Shown here: positions 7,943 through 15,819 of the stretch, piece by piece
Layout: the number at the start of each line of letters is the position of its first letter
How positions within the stretch are numbered: the stretch's first letter is position 1
From: Methanobacteriota archaeon
Lineage (GTDB): Archaea > Thermoplasmatota > E2 > DHVEG-1
Assembly (NCBI GenBank): GCA_903877165.1
Contig: CAIRCU010000010.1
Span: 1 to 33,666, forward strand
Length of the DNA stretch: 33,666 bases
Direction: 5' to 3'
The notes under the pieces: generated by a model
What the model was told of the DNA's origin: nothing
The model's database searches: none
Seen by the model: only the letters and a program-made list of their open reading frames with translations
Program-made: the position numbers and the translations under genes

Positions 7943-9292
7943 TCATAGAAAATAGAGGATGATGGGGAGCAAGAGGACGCCCATGCATTGACTACGCCGG
8001 ACGCTCCAGGTGATGGGAAGAAACCCGATGCACGTGGCCACCCCGACGATTAGACAACCCAAGACGCCGGTGAACAACACGACCAACGCAAGGATGAACA
8101 ATATCGTGAACGTCACCAGCAAGGTGTACGGGATTCGTGAGAAGTTCTTTGCGAACCACCGTCCCGTGTGCATCGCAGTGAAATAGGAGACGCAGCCGCT
8201 CAGTATAAGGAACATCAGGAGGTACATCAGCGTGGTTGGCATGATGAGGGACGACCACGCCTCAGCGGGCAGCAGACTCGTGACCGCGATCGTGATGCCG
8301 CTGCGAGCCCGTAAGGTGAGGAAGAGGACGACCACCACGAAGAACGATGCTGACGAGCTTACCGCAGAGAGGGTCACAAGCGTCTGTTCAAGGCTGGCAC
8401 GCGGGCGGGCGTTCATCGCGATCACGGTGCCTGTCGCCGTTGTCAACCCCGGGATGAGCGAGACGAAGATACCAGCGAAACTGCCGGTGACGACCGAGAC
8501 AGCTGAGGCTTTCGTATCAATCCGATTGAGCGTTAACGGTTCCAGGTTCTGCGCTGGGATGTCGGGCTTCGTCGCTAATGAAGCAAGCAGCGTCGGCAGT
8601 CCGAAGAGTCCGACGAACGCGGGGAAGAGGACGGGGGCGGGCAACCCGATGGGAGAACGTGGTGTGAGGTTGAAGATCAGCAGGCCGAAGACCCCGCTGA
8701 GGAGGAAGACAAAGAGTGCAAATAGCATCCCGGCGGCTGCAGGCAGCTTACCTTCTCTCCCGAGTTCCGGGATGCGGCATTTTTCAGTGCCGATCATGAT
8801 AGCGACGACGGCAAGTAAGATCCAGACCATGACGCCTTGAATGGTATTGTACAGCGACAGGGGTGGTCCGATGATGAACCGCAAGGGCAATAACAGCAGC
8901 AGGCAGACGAGCATGGCGCCGATGCTGCCGAGGACAGCTAAAGAGATGGCCTTGTATCCGTGTCCTTTGAGGAGGAGCTTGTGTGCCGGCAGAATCGATA
9001 GAGCGGTCTCCTCGTTGGGTGCGCCGACGAACGTAGATGGTATGTATTGATGGATCGCATGTGAAAGTGAGAGGGATACCATAAGGCCGCAGATGAGGAT
9101 GAGGATAAAGGAGGAGGAGAGCCCGTACGCCTGCAGAGGGCTGCAGAGGGCTGCGATGCTGCCTGCCAAGGAGAGGAGGATCAAGGCGATGTTGTTGACG
9201 TGCAGACCGGGGAGCAAGCCGGTGACGAGGCCTATGGCGACGCCAAGCAAGCAGAATGTGATGATGAGAAGGAGGTCGAGCAGAGTTGTCAC
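7943..9292 (-). CDS. TctA-like membrane permease, archaeal type
   Basis: A 449-residue integral membrane protein with roughly ten to twelve hydrophobic segments over its whole length. It matches the archaeal TctA-like family (COG1784, PF01970): GLVTGLLPGLHVNNIALILL near residues 21-40 and HQYIPSTFVGAPNEETALS with the following ILPAHKLLLKGHGY near 80-115 are the hallmark segments. In bacteria TctA is the large permease subunit of tripartite tricarboxylate transporters and works with TctB and the binding protein TctC; neither is visible here, as is usual for the archaeal branch. The substrate is unknown. The start is GTG, overlapping the stop of the OB-fold gene by four bases (GTGA), so the two form a coupled pair. 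Confidence 0.88.
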   Translation of the reverse strand: MTTLLDLLLIITFCLLGVAIGLVTGLLPGLHVNNIALILLSLAGSIAALCSPLQAYGLSSSFILILICGLMVSLSLSHAIHQYIPSTFVGAPNEETALSILPAHKLLLKGHGYKAISLAVLGSIGAMLVCLLLLLPLRFIIGPPLSLYNTIQGVMVWILLAVVAIMIGTEKCRIPELGREGKLPAAAGMLFALFVFLLSGVFGLLIFNLTPRSPIGLPAPVLFPAFVGLFGLPTLLASLATKPDIPAQNLEPLTLNRIDTKASAVSVVTGSFAGIFVSLIPGLTTATGTVIAMNARPRASLEQTLVTLSAVSSSASFFVVVVLFLTLRARSGITIAVTSLLPAEAWSSLIMPTTLMYLLMFLILSGCVSYFTAMHTGRWFAKNFSRIPYTLLVTFTILFILALVVLFTGVLGCLIVGVATCIGFLPITWSVRRSQCMGVLLLPIILYFL

Positions 9293-9921
9293 CTCACTTG
9301 GATGGCGAGGACGGATGTGTTGGTGAGTTGGAGGGTGTAACGGAAGGTGTCTGGGTCGAAGAGGAAGCGTGCGTGGATGAGGACGAGTGTTCCTTTGGTG
9401 GGCTGTGTGCTGGCGCCGTAGACCAGGATGGTTGTTGTGCCATTCGGGTCTTTGAGGGTGAAGGAGGCGTGGGTGGCGGAGTCGACGAGTCCGGTGGTGG
9501 TGATGGTGGTGTCTTGGTATTTGTGGGGGTCGAGGGCGAGCTGCCAGAGGGGGTAGAGTGATGTGTTGTCGTGTTGGAGGATGGTGATGGCTTGTGTGGT
9601 GTCGACGGAAAGTTCCCAGGCTCCTTGGTACTGTTCGATGGTGCCGTCTGCCGAGACAAGGTCGCCGTAGTCTATGGCGGTTGGTTGTGTGGTGTAGATC
9701 GTGAGGGTAGTCTCTGTGTCCGGGGCGTTTATGATGATGAGTTGGGCGCCGTTTGAGGTGGGTTGGTAGTGTTGTACGCGCCCTGTGACGATTACGTGTT
9801 GGCCTTCGTAGTGTGGGGCGTCGGTGAGGGCGATGGTGGGTGGCTGTGAGAGGCCGGTGAGGAGGTAGAGGAGGGCCAGGCTTGCGAGTGAGACGACGAG
9901 AATAACGTATTTGAATTTCAT
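9289..9921 (-). CDS. membrane-anchored OB-fold protein
   Basis: The 210-residue product has one N-terminal membrane anchor (about 4-24), then two OB-like beta-barrel segments. The first (about 38-115) includes EGQHVIVTGRV and DYGDLVSADGTIEQYQG; the second (about 134-208) includes YQDTTITTTGLVD and TLKDPNGTTTILVYG. The topology predicts that the OB domains are outside the membrane. I chose the ATG at 9921 because GGGAGG lies nine bases before it; an in-frame ATG at 9942 would add seven residues. It overlaps the TctA-like gene by four bases, so it probably works with that permease, perhaps as an extracytoplasmic partner. That role is inference. Family assignment is at the fold level only. Confidence 0.75.
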   Translation of the reverse strand: MKFKYVILVVSLASLALLYLLTGLSQPPTIALTDAPHYEGQHVIVTGRVQHYQPTSNGAQLIIINAPDTETTLTIYTTQPTAIDYGDLVSADGTIEQYQGAWELSVDTTQAITILQHDNTSLYPLWQLALDPHKYQDTTITTTGLVDSATHASFTLKDPNGTTTILVYGASTQPTKGTLVLIHARFLFDPDTFRYTLQLTNTSVLAIQVR

Positions 9922-9971
9922 GCGGTGAAGCCTCCCAGACATTTATTGTTTTGGAATTATCTGCGTTTGTC

Positions 9972-9979
9972 TATATAAT
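9972..9979 (-). promoter_or_regulatory. TATA-like promoter of the OB-fold/TctA operon
   Basis: On the minus strand ATTATATA lies about 30 bases before the ATG at 9942 and 50 before the favoured ATG at 9921, leaving room for the GGGAGG site in a short leader. Confidence 0.45.
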
Positions 9980-10024
9980 GGTTCTGCCCTAGTAACTGGC
10001 GTGGTCTTGGGGCGTGGGAGAAAG

Positions 10025-10034
10025 CTTTATATTT
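10025..10034 (+). promoter_or_regulatory. TATA-like promoter of the VAT gene
   Basis: CTTTATATTT lies about 60 bases before the ATG of the Cdc48/VAT gene. Transcription would start near 10057, giving a leader of about 30 bases that contains the GGGAG ribosome-binding site. Confidence 0.5.
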
Positions 10035-10088
10035 CAAACGTCTCTTCTGCTCCGATAACTTTCGAATTTGGTGGGAGTGAACGCGTTT

Positions 10089-12656
10089 ATGGCTCGTGAA
10101 GTTGTTCTTAAGGTGTCTGAGGCGTTTCAGCAGGATGTCGGGTACGGGCGTGCCCGTATCGATCATCAGACGCGCCTGGACCTTGATTTGTCGATTGGTG
10201 ATGTCATTGAGATTGAGGGCGGTAAGGTCACCGCTGCGTCCGTGTGGCGGGCGCATCCCTCTGATGAGGGGAAGCGGCTTGTGCGTGTCGATAATCTGAC
10301 GCGTAAGAATGCCGGGACGGGACTCGGGGATCGGGTGAAGATCCGACGGGCCGAAGTGCGCGAGGCGCGTGACGTGACGCTTGCTCCCCTGATGCCTGAG
10401 GGGCAGCGTATCGAGTTCGGCATGGGCATCGACGTCATTATCCGTAAGAACCTGCTGCGTCGGCCGTTGTCGAAGGGCGATGAGATCATCATCCCTGGGA
10501 TTGCGTTCTTCGGGAATGCACTGCCGTTCATCATCATTGAGACGACGCCGCATGGGATCGTCTCGATCACGGAGCGGACGAACCTCTATGTGAAGGAGGA
10601 GGCTGCGAAGATCGCGGAGGAGGAAGGCCCGCGGGTGAGCTACGAGGATATCGGCGGCCTGCAGAACGAGATCTCCAAGGTCCGTGAGATGATCGAGCTG
10701 CCGCTGAAGCATCCTGAGCTGTTCGACCGGCTCGGCATCGACCCGCCGAAAGGGGTGCTGTTGCATGGGCCGCCAGGGACGGGGAAGACGCTAATCGCCA
10801 AGGCGGTCGCGAATGAGTCCGGTGCGAACTTCTATACGATCAATGGCCCGGAGATCATGAGTAAGTTTTACGGTCAGAGTGAAGAGAACCTCCGCAAGGT
10901 CTTTGAGGAGGGTCAGAAGAATGCGCCGTCGATCATCTTCCTGGATGAGATCGATGCGATCGCGCCGAAGCGCAGCGAGGTCCACGGTGAAGTGGAGCGG
11001 CGTGTCGTCTCCCAGCTGCTCACCCTGATGGATGGGTTGAAGGGCCGGGGGAAGCTGATTGTGATCGGGGCGACGAACCTGCCGGATGTGATTGACCCAG
11101 CGTTGCGCCGTCCAGGTCGGTTCGACCGTGAGATACGTATTGATGTCCCTGATCGGAACGGACGTAAGGAGATCCTGCAGATTCATACCCGCGGGATGCC
11201 GATTCAGCCGAGTTTCTCGGAGTTGTTCCCTGGTGGGAACGTCTCCTCGGAGAAGGTCGAGGAGATCCTGCGTCAGGCGATCAAGCGGATCCATGTGTCG
11301 GATCTTCTGCGGACGGTTGTGAAGACGAAGAACCGCAGTAAGCGGTCTGCGGTCGTCAGCGATTATCTGAATGTGGCGTTCGCGTCGGTGAAGGATGAGT
11401 TGCCCCAGACGCTGTTTGAGCGGATCGTCAAAGTCTTAGCGGACGAGGTTACGAATATCTTGCCTCTTGACCTTGAGGACCCGGAGCTTGATGTCCATAG
11501 CGATCAGCAGATCAACGAGAGGCTTTCGAGCATCCGGGAGAACCCCGAGGAGTTCATCAAGAAGATCGCCAAAGATATCATGCTTAACGAGATCGCGGAC
11601 ATCACGTATGGGTTCGTGGGTGCGGATCTGGCGGCGTTGGCGCGTGAGGCCGCGATGAACGCCTTGCGTCGGTACCTGCCTGAGATCGACTTGGAGCATC
11701 CTATCCCTATCGAGTTGATGGAGAAGATGGAGGTGACCGCGGATGATTTCAAGGCCGCGCACCGGGGCATCGAGCCGTCAGCACTTCGTGAGTTCTTCGT
11801 GGAGATCCCGAAGGTCTCATGGGATGAGATCGGTGGCCTTGAGGACGTGAAGGAGAGCCTACGGGAGACCGTGGAGTGGCCGCTGTCGCAGCCCGAGGTG
11901 TTCCACCGCATGGGCATCCACGCGCCGCGCGGAATTCTTTTGTATGGTCCGCCGGGGACGGGCAAGACCCTGCTGGCTAAGGCTGTTGCTCATGAGTCCA
12001 AGGCGAACTTCATCTCGATCAAAGGCCCCGAGGTACTCAGCAAATGGGTCGGTGAGAGTGAGAAGGCGGTCCGGGAGCTGTTCAAGAAGGCACGGCAGGT
12101 AGCGCCTACCATTGTGTTCCTCGATGAGATCGATTCTATCGCTCCTCGTCGTGGTGCGTTCGAAGGCTCGCATGTGACCGAGAGCGTCGTCAACCAACTG
12201 CTTACGAGCATCGATGGGCTGGAGAGCATGGAGGGCGTGGTGGTGATCGGGGCGACGAACCGTCCGGATATCATCGACCCCGGGTTGCTTCGTCCTGGTC
12301 GGTTCGACCGCCTGATCCTGACGCCCGCGCCGGATCGTGACGCGCGCCTGGCGATATTCAAGATCCATACGAAGAGCATGCCGCTTGGGAAGGATGTGTC
12401 GATGGAGGAGCTGGCGGAGAAGACTAACGGATTCTCCGGTGCGGACATCGAAGGCGTCGTCCGTGAGGCGGCGATGATGGCGCTGCGCAAGGACATCAAG
12501 GCAAAAGAGGTACGCATGGCGAACTTCGAGCAGGCGCTCTCCGAGGCGCGCGGCAGCATCACGGAGGATGTGATGAAGTACTACCGACGGGTCAAGGACG
12601 ACCTCAGCAGCGTATCGAAGCGGGAGCTTAAGGAGCGCGACATCCAATACCTGTAG
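10089..12656 (+). CDS. Cdc48/VAT AAA+ ATPase with D1 insertion
   Basis: An archaeal Cdc48/p97 homologue (VAT), a double-ring unfoldase that feeds proteins to the proteasome and remodels complexes. The N-domain (about 1-180) is followed by AAA D1, with Walker A Lys233 in GPPGTGKT, Walker B DE at 286-287 and a KFYGQS pore loop. AAA D2 has Lys626, Glu680 and a KWVGES pore loop. I chose the ATG at 10089 (855 residues): GGGAG lies ten bases before it and [12 protein letters not shown] is the family's usual start; a TTG upstream is weaker. Thermoplasma VAT has about 745 residues. The excess is an insertion at about 372-503 in D1, between RGMP and ITYGFVGAD, where family members have only about 13 residues. 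The protein ends in QYL, with Tyr in the penultimate position as in HbYX proteasome-docking tails. Confidence 0.96.
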   Translation: MAREVVLKVSEAFQQDVGYGRARIDHQTRLDLDLSIGDVIEIEGGKVTAASVWRAHPSDEGKRLVRVDNLTRKNAGTGLGDRVKIRRAEVREARDVTLAPLMPEGQRIEFGMGIDVIIRKNLLRRPLSKGDEIIIPGIAFFGNALPFIIIETTPHGIVSITERTNLYVKEEAAKIAEEEGPRVSYEDIGGLQNEISKVREMIELPLKHPELFDRLGIDPPKGVLLHGPPGTGKTLIAKAVANESGANFYTINGPEIMSKFYGQSEENLRKVFEEGQKNAPSIIFLDEIDAIAPKRSEVHGEVERRVVSQLLTLMDGLKGRGKLIVIGATNLPDVIDPALRRPGRFDREIRIDVPDRNGRKEILQIHTRGMPIQPSFSELFPGGNVSSEKVEEILRQAIKRIHVSDLLRTVVKTKNRSKRSAVVSDYLNVAFASVKDELPQTLFERIVKVLADEVTNILPLDLEDPELDVHSDQQINERLSSIRENPEEFIKKIAKDIMLNEIADITYGFVGADLAALAREAAMNALRRYLPEIDLEHPIPIELMEKMEVTADDFKAAHRGIEPSALREFFVEIPKVSWDEIGGLEDVKESLRETVEWPLSQPEVFHRMGIHAPRGILLYGPPGTGKTLLAKAVAHESKANFISIKGPEVLSKWVGESEKAVRELFKKARQVAPTIVFLDEIDSIAPRRGAFEGSHVTESVVNQLLTSIDGLESMEGVVVIGATNRPDIIDPGLLRPGRFDRLILTPAPDRDARLAIFKIHTKSMPLGKDVSMEELAEKTNGFSGADIEGVVREAAMMALRKDIKAKEVRMANFEQALSEARGSITEDVMKYYRRVKDDLSSVSKRELKERDIQYL

Positions 12657-12693
12657 GAGTATGGCCAAAAAAGATAAAAGAGCACTGGGTATT

Positions 12694-12701
12694 CAATATA
12701 C
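12694..12701 (+). promoter_or_regulatory. TATA-like promoter of the PRC-barrel gene
   Basis: CAATATAC lies about 28 bases before the ATG at 12726, the spacing expected for a leaderless archaeal transcript. No Shine-Dalgarno site is seen. Confidence 0.4.
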
Positions 12702-12725
12702 AGACCTTTATTAAATTTCAGAGGC

Positions 12726-12971
12726 ATGATAGCTATGAGAATCTTGGAGAGCGATTTGAGAGGAAAGACCGTGATGAGCGAAGAGGGTCTCTATCTGGGG
12801 ATCCTGCGCAATTCCCTAGCGGATGATAAGACCGGGGAGTTGCTGAGCATTCTAGTGGAACCGTCCGAGGACATCGACCCGCGGCTGTACCATCTGGACG
12901 ACGTGGGGCACCTCGTGTTCGCGTTCGATACGATCCGGTCCGTCAAGGACGTTGTGATCATCGGTAGTTAA
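12726..12971 (+). CDS. PRC-barrel domain protein
   Basis: A single-domain, 81-residue protein with the PRC-barrel pattern: MRILESDLRGKTVMSEEGLYLGILRNSLAD, then a TGELLSILVEPS strand, and a C-terminal strand SVKDVVIIGS. PRC barrels are small beta-barrels found in the photosynthetic reaction centre H subunit, in RimM and as free proteins in nearly all archaea, where some have been linked to cell division; this one shows no extra domain. The ATG at 12726 fits a leaderless transcript, and a second in-frame ATG lies nine bases on. It follows the VAT gene but has its own promoter-like site and terminator, and is the last gene before the probable replication origin. Confidence 0.85.
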   Translation: MIAMRILESDLRGKTVMSEEGLYLGILRNSLADDKTGELLSILVEPSEDIDPRLYHLDDVGHLVFAFDTIRSVKDVVIIGS

Positions 12972-13008
12972 ACCCACCGTCTTATCGGGTTACTTTTTTC
13001 TTTTTTTT
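12971..13008 (+). terminator. hairpin and T-runs after the PRC-barrel gene
   Basis: An AACCC/GGGTT stem with an 11-base loop begins at the last base of the stop codon. Two T-runs follow, of six and eight T with one C between. It closes the transcription unit before the origin region. Confidence 0.5.
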
Positions 13009-13083
13009 CCATCCTTCTTCTCTAGTGATTGTCATATAGGATTGCCATGCTATGACATAGGGAGGAAAAAACGCCTCTGAGGG

Positions 13084-13104
13084 ACCCCTTCATTTCCACT
13101 GGAA
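13084..13104 (-). repeat. origin recognition box-like site, left
   Basis: On the minus strand the core TTCCAGTGGAA is followed by ATGAAGGGGT. This is the best match in the region to an Orc1/Cdc6 origin recognition box, including the downstream G-string. Confidence 0.65.
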
Positions 13105-13251
13105 CTTGGTTCTGTGAAGTATCCCTTTTTAATAAAAAAACCACGACGAAGTATCTCCAGTACAGTATGTCGTCCGTCGTATTTGAATATTCCGAAATAA
13201 AAAAAATATTAATAAAAAAATAATAGAGTTCAAAGGCGCGCGACCATCATT

Positions 13252-13270
13252 TTCCAGTGGAAACCATCCC
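13252..13270 (+). repeat. origin recognition box-like site, right
   Basis: The plus strand carries the same TTCCAGTGGAAA core as the left site, in inverted orientation relative to it. It is followed by a C-rich rather than a G-rich string, so it may be a core-only (mini) box. Confidence 0.6.
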
Positions 13271-13369
13271 CTCCCCCCGTCCAGGCATCTCCAGGAGAAA
13301 ACCAGAAGGAAAATCATTACACAACATTGAAATATCGTCGACGCATTCCCTACCTTCCTGAAGGGGGCG

Positions 13370-14635
13370 GTGAAGACGGGGAAACCAGTGTTAACGAAAG
13401 ATCTTTTTGACCAGTACTTAGAAAACGAAAGCCTGTTCGTCAACCGCGAAGTCATGCGCCCCTCCTACATGCCTGAACTCCTCCCCCACCGAGAAAAGGA
13501 GATCAACGACCTCGCAAACGTCCTCGCCCCAGCACTTAGGGGCGAAGCACCCTCCAACATCTTTATTTACGGCAAGACCGGCACGGGCAAGACCGCGGTC
13601 GTCAAACTCCTCGGCAAAGAACTGCGCAAGAAAGGCGAGCAGAAAGGCAAGAAGGTCAATGTCATCTACCTCAACTGCGAGATTATCGACACCCACTACC
13701 GGCTCCTGCAGAACATCGCGAACCAGTTCATCAACGAATGGAACGACCACGTCCCCTTCACCGGCTGGCCGACCGACGAAGTCTATAGCAAACTCAAGAT
13801 TATGATGGACAAGGAGAAAAGCGTCACCATCATCGTCCTTGACGAAGTCGACAAACTCCAAGGCGACGAGGCGCTCTACAGCCTCACCAGAATCAACAGC
13901 GAGCTTACAAACGCCCGCATCAGCGTCATAGGCATCAGTAACGACCTTAAATTCACCGAGTTCCTCGACCCCCGCGTCAAATCCAGCCTCGGCGAAGAAT
14001 CCATGATCTTCGATCCCTACGACGCCAAGCAGCTGCAAGATATCCTCCACGAACGCGTCAAATTCGCACTTAAGAAGGGCACCGTGGACGACGACGTCAT
14101 CCCTCTCTGCGCAGCGCTCTCCGCGCAGGAGCACGGGGACGCCCGACGAGCCCTCGACCTGCTGCGGGTCGCAGCGGAACTCGCAGAACGAACCCATGCA
14201 CCGAAAGTGACTCGTCACCACGTCCGCCAGGCACAGAACAAGATCGAACTCGACCGCGTCACCGAAGTCGTCCGCACCCTGCCGAACCAGTCGAAACTCG
14301 TCCTCTACGCTGTCCTCATGCTGGACAAGCAAAGCAAGAAAGCAGGGACGACCCAGACCATGACGACCGGCGAGGTCTACGACCTCTACCATGAGCTCTG
14401 CAAGAAAGTCCGCTACAACTGCCTCACCCAACGGCGCACCGCGGACCTCATCTCAGAACTCGACATGCTCGGCGTCGTCACCGCCCGCGTCATCTCCAAA
14501 GGCCGCCACGGCCGCACCACCGAAATCCAAATCTCCTCGACCTCAAAAGACCTCATGGAAATCCTCCATGAGGACGAGGTCTTCAAAGACCTAGCGAACT
14601 ACAAGATGAAGGAACAAGCCAGGCTCACCATCTAA
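13370..14635 (+). CDS. Orc1/Cdc6 replication initiator
   Basis: This 421-residue protein is an archaeal Orc1/Cdc6. It binds origin recognition boxes as an AAA+ ATPase and winged-helix protein and helps load the MCM helicase. Walker A is GKTGTGKT with Lys74, Walker B is IIVLDEVDKL with Asp158-Glu159, sensor 1 is GISNDLKF at about 188-195, and sensor 2 is GDARRALDLLR at about 256-266. The C-terminal winged-helix domain runs from about 290 and includes TGEVYDLYHELCKK and a basic GRHGRTTEI wing. The GTG start follows a GGGGG string by two bases and gives a normal N-terminus; no better start is seen. The gene lies 60 bases right of the origin-like sites. The nucS gene begins 25 bases after its stop. 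Confidence 0.96.
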   Translation: MKTGKPVLTKDLFDQYLENESLFVNREVMRPSYMPELLPHREKEINDLANVLAPALRGEAPSNIFIYGKTGTGKTAVVKLLGKELRKKGEQKGKKVNVIYLNCEIIDTHYRLLQNIANQFINEWNDHVPFTGWPTDEVYSKLKIMMDKEKSVTIIVLDEVDKLQGDEALYSLTRINSELTNARISVIGISNDLKFTEFLDPRVKSSLGEESMIFDPYDAKQLQDILHERVKFALKKGTVDDDVIPLCAALSAQEHGDARRALDLLRVAAELAERTHAPKVTRHHVRQAQNKIELDRVTEVVRTLPNQSKLVLYAVLMLDKQSKKAGTTQTMTTGEVYDLYHELCKKVRYNCLTQRRTADLISELDMLGVVTARVISKGRHGRTTEIQISSTSKDLMEILHEDEVFKDLANYKMKEQARLTI

Positions 14636-14660
14636 CCACCCTCTTTTTTCAGGAGGAAGC

Positions 14661-15467
14661 GTGCGCGAAGAAAACACAGGCATGAAGACAGCGGTTAGTC
14701 CGTCAGTACCAGACGCCCTACGGTTCATCAAAGAACACCACGCTTCACGACCCGAGAAGACCACGTTGCTCCTCCTCGGCGAATGCATGGTCGACTACCA
14801 AGGACGGGCACGATCGCTGCTCGACTGGGGCGAACGTCTCATCCTCATCAAACAGGACGGATCCGTCCTCGTCCACCAACCTGTCCTACGAGAACCAGTC
14901 AACTGGCAACCCGCCGGAAGCACCACCGAATTCAACACAGCACATGACCAGCTCATCCTGAAGTGCCGTCACACAAAGCCGCCTGAAAAAATGAAGGTCA
15001 CGTTCCGGCAGCTCAAACTCGTCGCCGCGACCGCGCTCGTGGACCGCGCCAGCCTCGTCATCGCCGGCATGGAATCCGACGTCGTCAACGACATCGTGAA
15101 AGATCCAAGCCTCATCGAAGACGGCCTGCGCATCGTAAAACGAGAGAAACCGGTCCGGACCGGATCCATCGACCTTTACGGATATGACAAGGACCACGTC
15201 CCCGTGGTCATCGAAGTCAAACGCAGCCTGGCGACCATCAGCGCCGTCCACCAGCTCCGCATGTACGTCACCGACATCAAAAAAGACCGCAAGGAGCCGA
15301 AAGTCCGCGGGATCCTCTGCGCCCCCCGCATCCCGGACATGGTCAAGAAACTGCTTGAAGAACACGGGCTGGAGTGGCAAGAGGTCGAACGCCGCGTGGT
15401 CTTACCAGACGACCACCAGCGTACGCTGCAGGAGTTTCTCACTACAAAAGCGCAAGCTCGCCCGTGA
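14661..15467 (+). CDS. nucS: endonuclease NucS (EndoMS)
   Basis: NucS/EndoMS is a two-domain nuclease that cuts mismatched or branched DNA and works with PCNA in archaeal mismatch repair. The 268-residue length is in the usual range. The N-terminal beta domain (about 1-120) includes the conserved GRARSLLDWGERLILIKQDG segment with Arg49, Arg51 and Trp57. The C-terminal RecB-like nuclease domain has GSIDLYGYD with Asp171 and VVIEVKR with Glu185 and Lys187, followed by HQLRMYV. The GTG start has AGGAGG five bases upstream. It lies 25 bases after orc1, behind a short T-run, so part of its expression may come from the orc1 promoter. Its last 26 bases overlap the convergent pth2 gene. Confidence 0.94.
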   Translation: MREENTGMKTAVSPSVPDALRFIKEHHASRPEKTTLLLLGECMVDYQGRARSLLDWGERLILIKQDGSVLVHQPVLREPVNWQPAGSTTEFNTAHDQLILKCRHTKPPEKMKVTFRQLKLVAATALVDRASLVIAGMESDVVNDIVKDPSLIEDGLRIVKREKPVRTGSIDLYGYDKDHVPVVIEVKRSLATISAVHQLRMYVTDIKKDRKEPKVRGILCAPRIPDMVKKLLEEHGLEWQEVERRVVLPDDHQRTLQEFLTTKAQARP

Positions 15468-15819
15468 CCTGATCAATGATGTTATTCGGAGCCGGGCCTA
15501 ACCCAAGCACGGTCTCCGTCCCCGGCGGGATCTCCGTCAGACCCGCATCAGAGATGATGACAGTGGCGATCCCCAAGGCTTCCGCCTGCTGCTTCAAAGA
15601 GAAGAACTCTTGTAAGGTCGGAACCTTCACCACAACTTTTTTTGCGCCTTCCCCATTCCACCGAGAGAACCACAGCGGTCTATGCTTCTTTGTCGACAAG
15701 GCGCATTCGACCGCGGCATGTGCCACCTGCACCGCAAGCTTCCCTGGAGAAAGCTTCAGGTCCTGACGGGTGACGACCACCAATTTGTAATCGAAATCAC
15801 TCGGTACGATTTTTATCAT
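15442..15819 (-). CDS. pth2: peptidyl-tRNA hydrolase, archaeal type (Pth2)
   Basis: Pth2 (EC 3.1.1.29) frees tRNA from peptidyl-tRNAs dropped by ribosomes. The family core is complete: YKLVVVTRQDLKLSPGKLAVQVAHAAV at about 11-37, then AKKVVVKVPTLQEF, and ISDAGLTEIPPGTETVLGLGP near the C-terminus. I chose the ATG at 15819, giving 125 residues against about 115-120 for the family; the reading frame is open for 15 more residues upstream, but that would overlap the neighbour further. Even so the gene overlaps the end of the upstream beta-barrel gene by 23 bases, so the two are co-transcribed. Its 3' end overlaps nucS on the other strand. Confidence 0.94.
   Translation of the reverse strand: MIKIVPSDFDYKLVVVTRQDLKLSPGKLAVQVAHAAVECALSTKKHRPLWFSRWNGEGAKKVVVKVPTLQEFFSLKQQAEALGIATVIISDAGLTEIPPGTETVLGLGPAPNNIIDQVTGELALL

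Larger units (their letters stand above)
13081..13310. other. probable replication origin (ORB-like sites and A/T-rich DNA)
   Basis: This lies in a gap of about 400 bases without a gene, directly before orc1/cdc6. Two copies of TTCCAGTGGAAA occur in opposite orientation, one on the minus strand (13104 down to 13093) and one on the plus strand (13252-13263). The first continues with TGAAGGGG, matching the origin recognition box plan of a dyad-like core followed by a G-string. A third, weaker CTCCAGGAGAAA copy lies at 13289-13300. Between the two strong sites are A/T-rich tracts (13126-13140 and 13181-13226) that could unwind. Archaeal origins typically carry such boxes beside the initiator gene. 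Origin activity itself is inference. Confidence 0.7.

Noticed and set aside
9130-9152. Tandem copy of CTGCAGAGGG
   Set aside because: Two copies of ten bases within a coding region only; it does not disrupt the TctA-like frame and is too short to be a meaningful repeat array.
2880-13042. GTCATATAGGA occurring at about 2879 and again at 13031
   Set aside because: An 11-base match between two noncoding spots in 33 kb could be chance, and the flanking bases do not match further. No feature links the two places.
12972-13369. Search of the long gap for tRNA, small RNA or CRISPR structure
   Set aside because: No cloverleaf, no regularly spaced repeat and no conserved RNA motif was seen. The gap is better explained by a terminator, the origin-like boxes and A/T-rich DNA.
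13418-14431. Long open frame on the minus strand inside orc1/cdc6
   Set aside because: Same antisense artefact: Asp/Val-rich translation opposite a well-supported AAA+ gene, no start signal and no recognisable domain.
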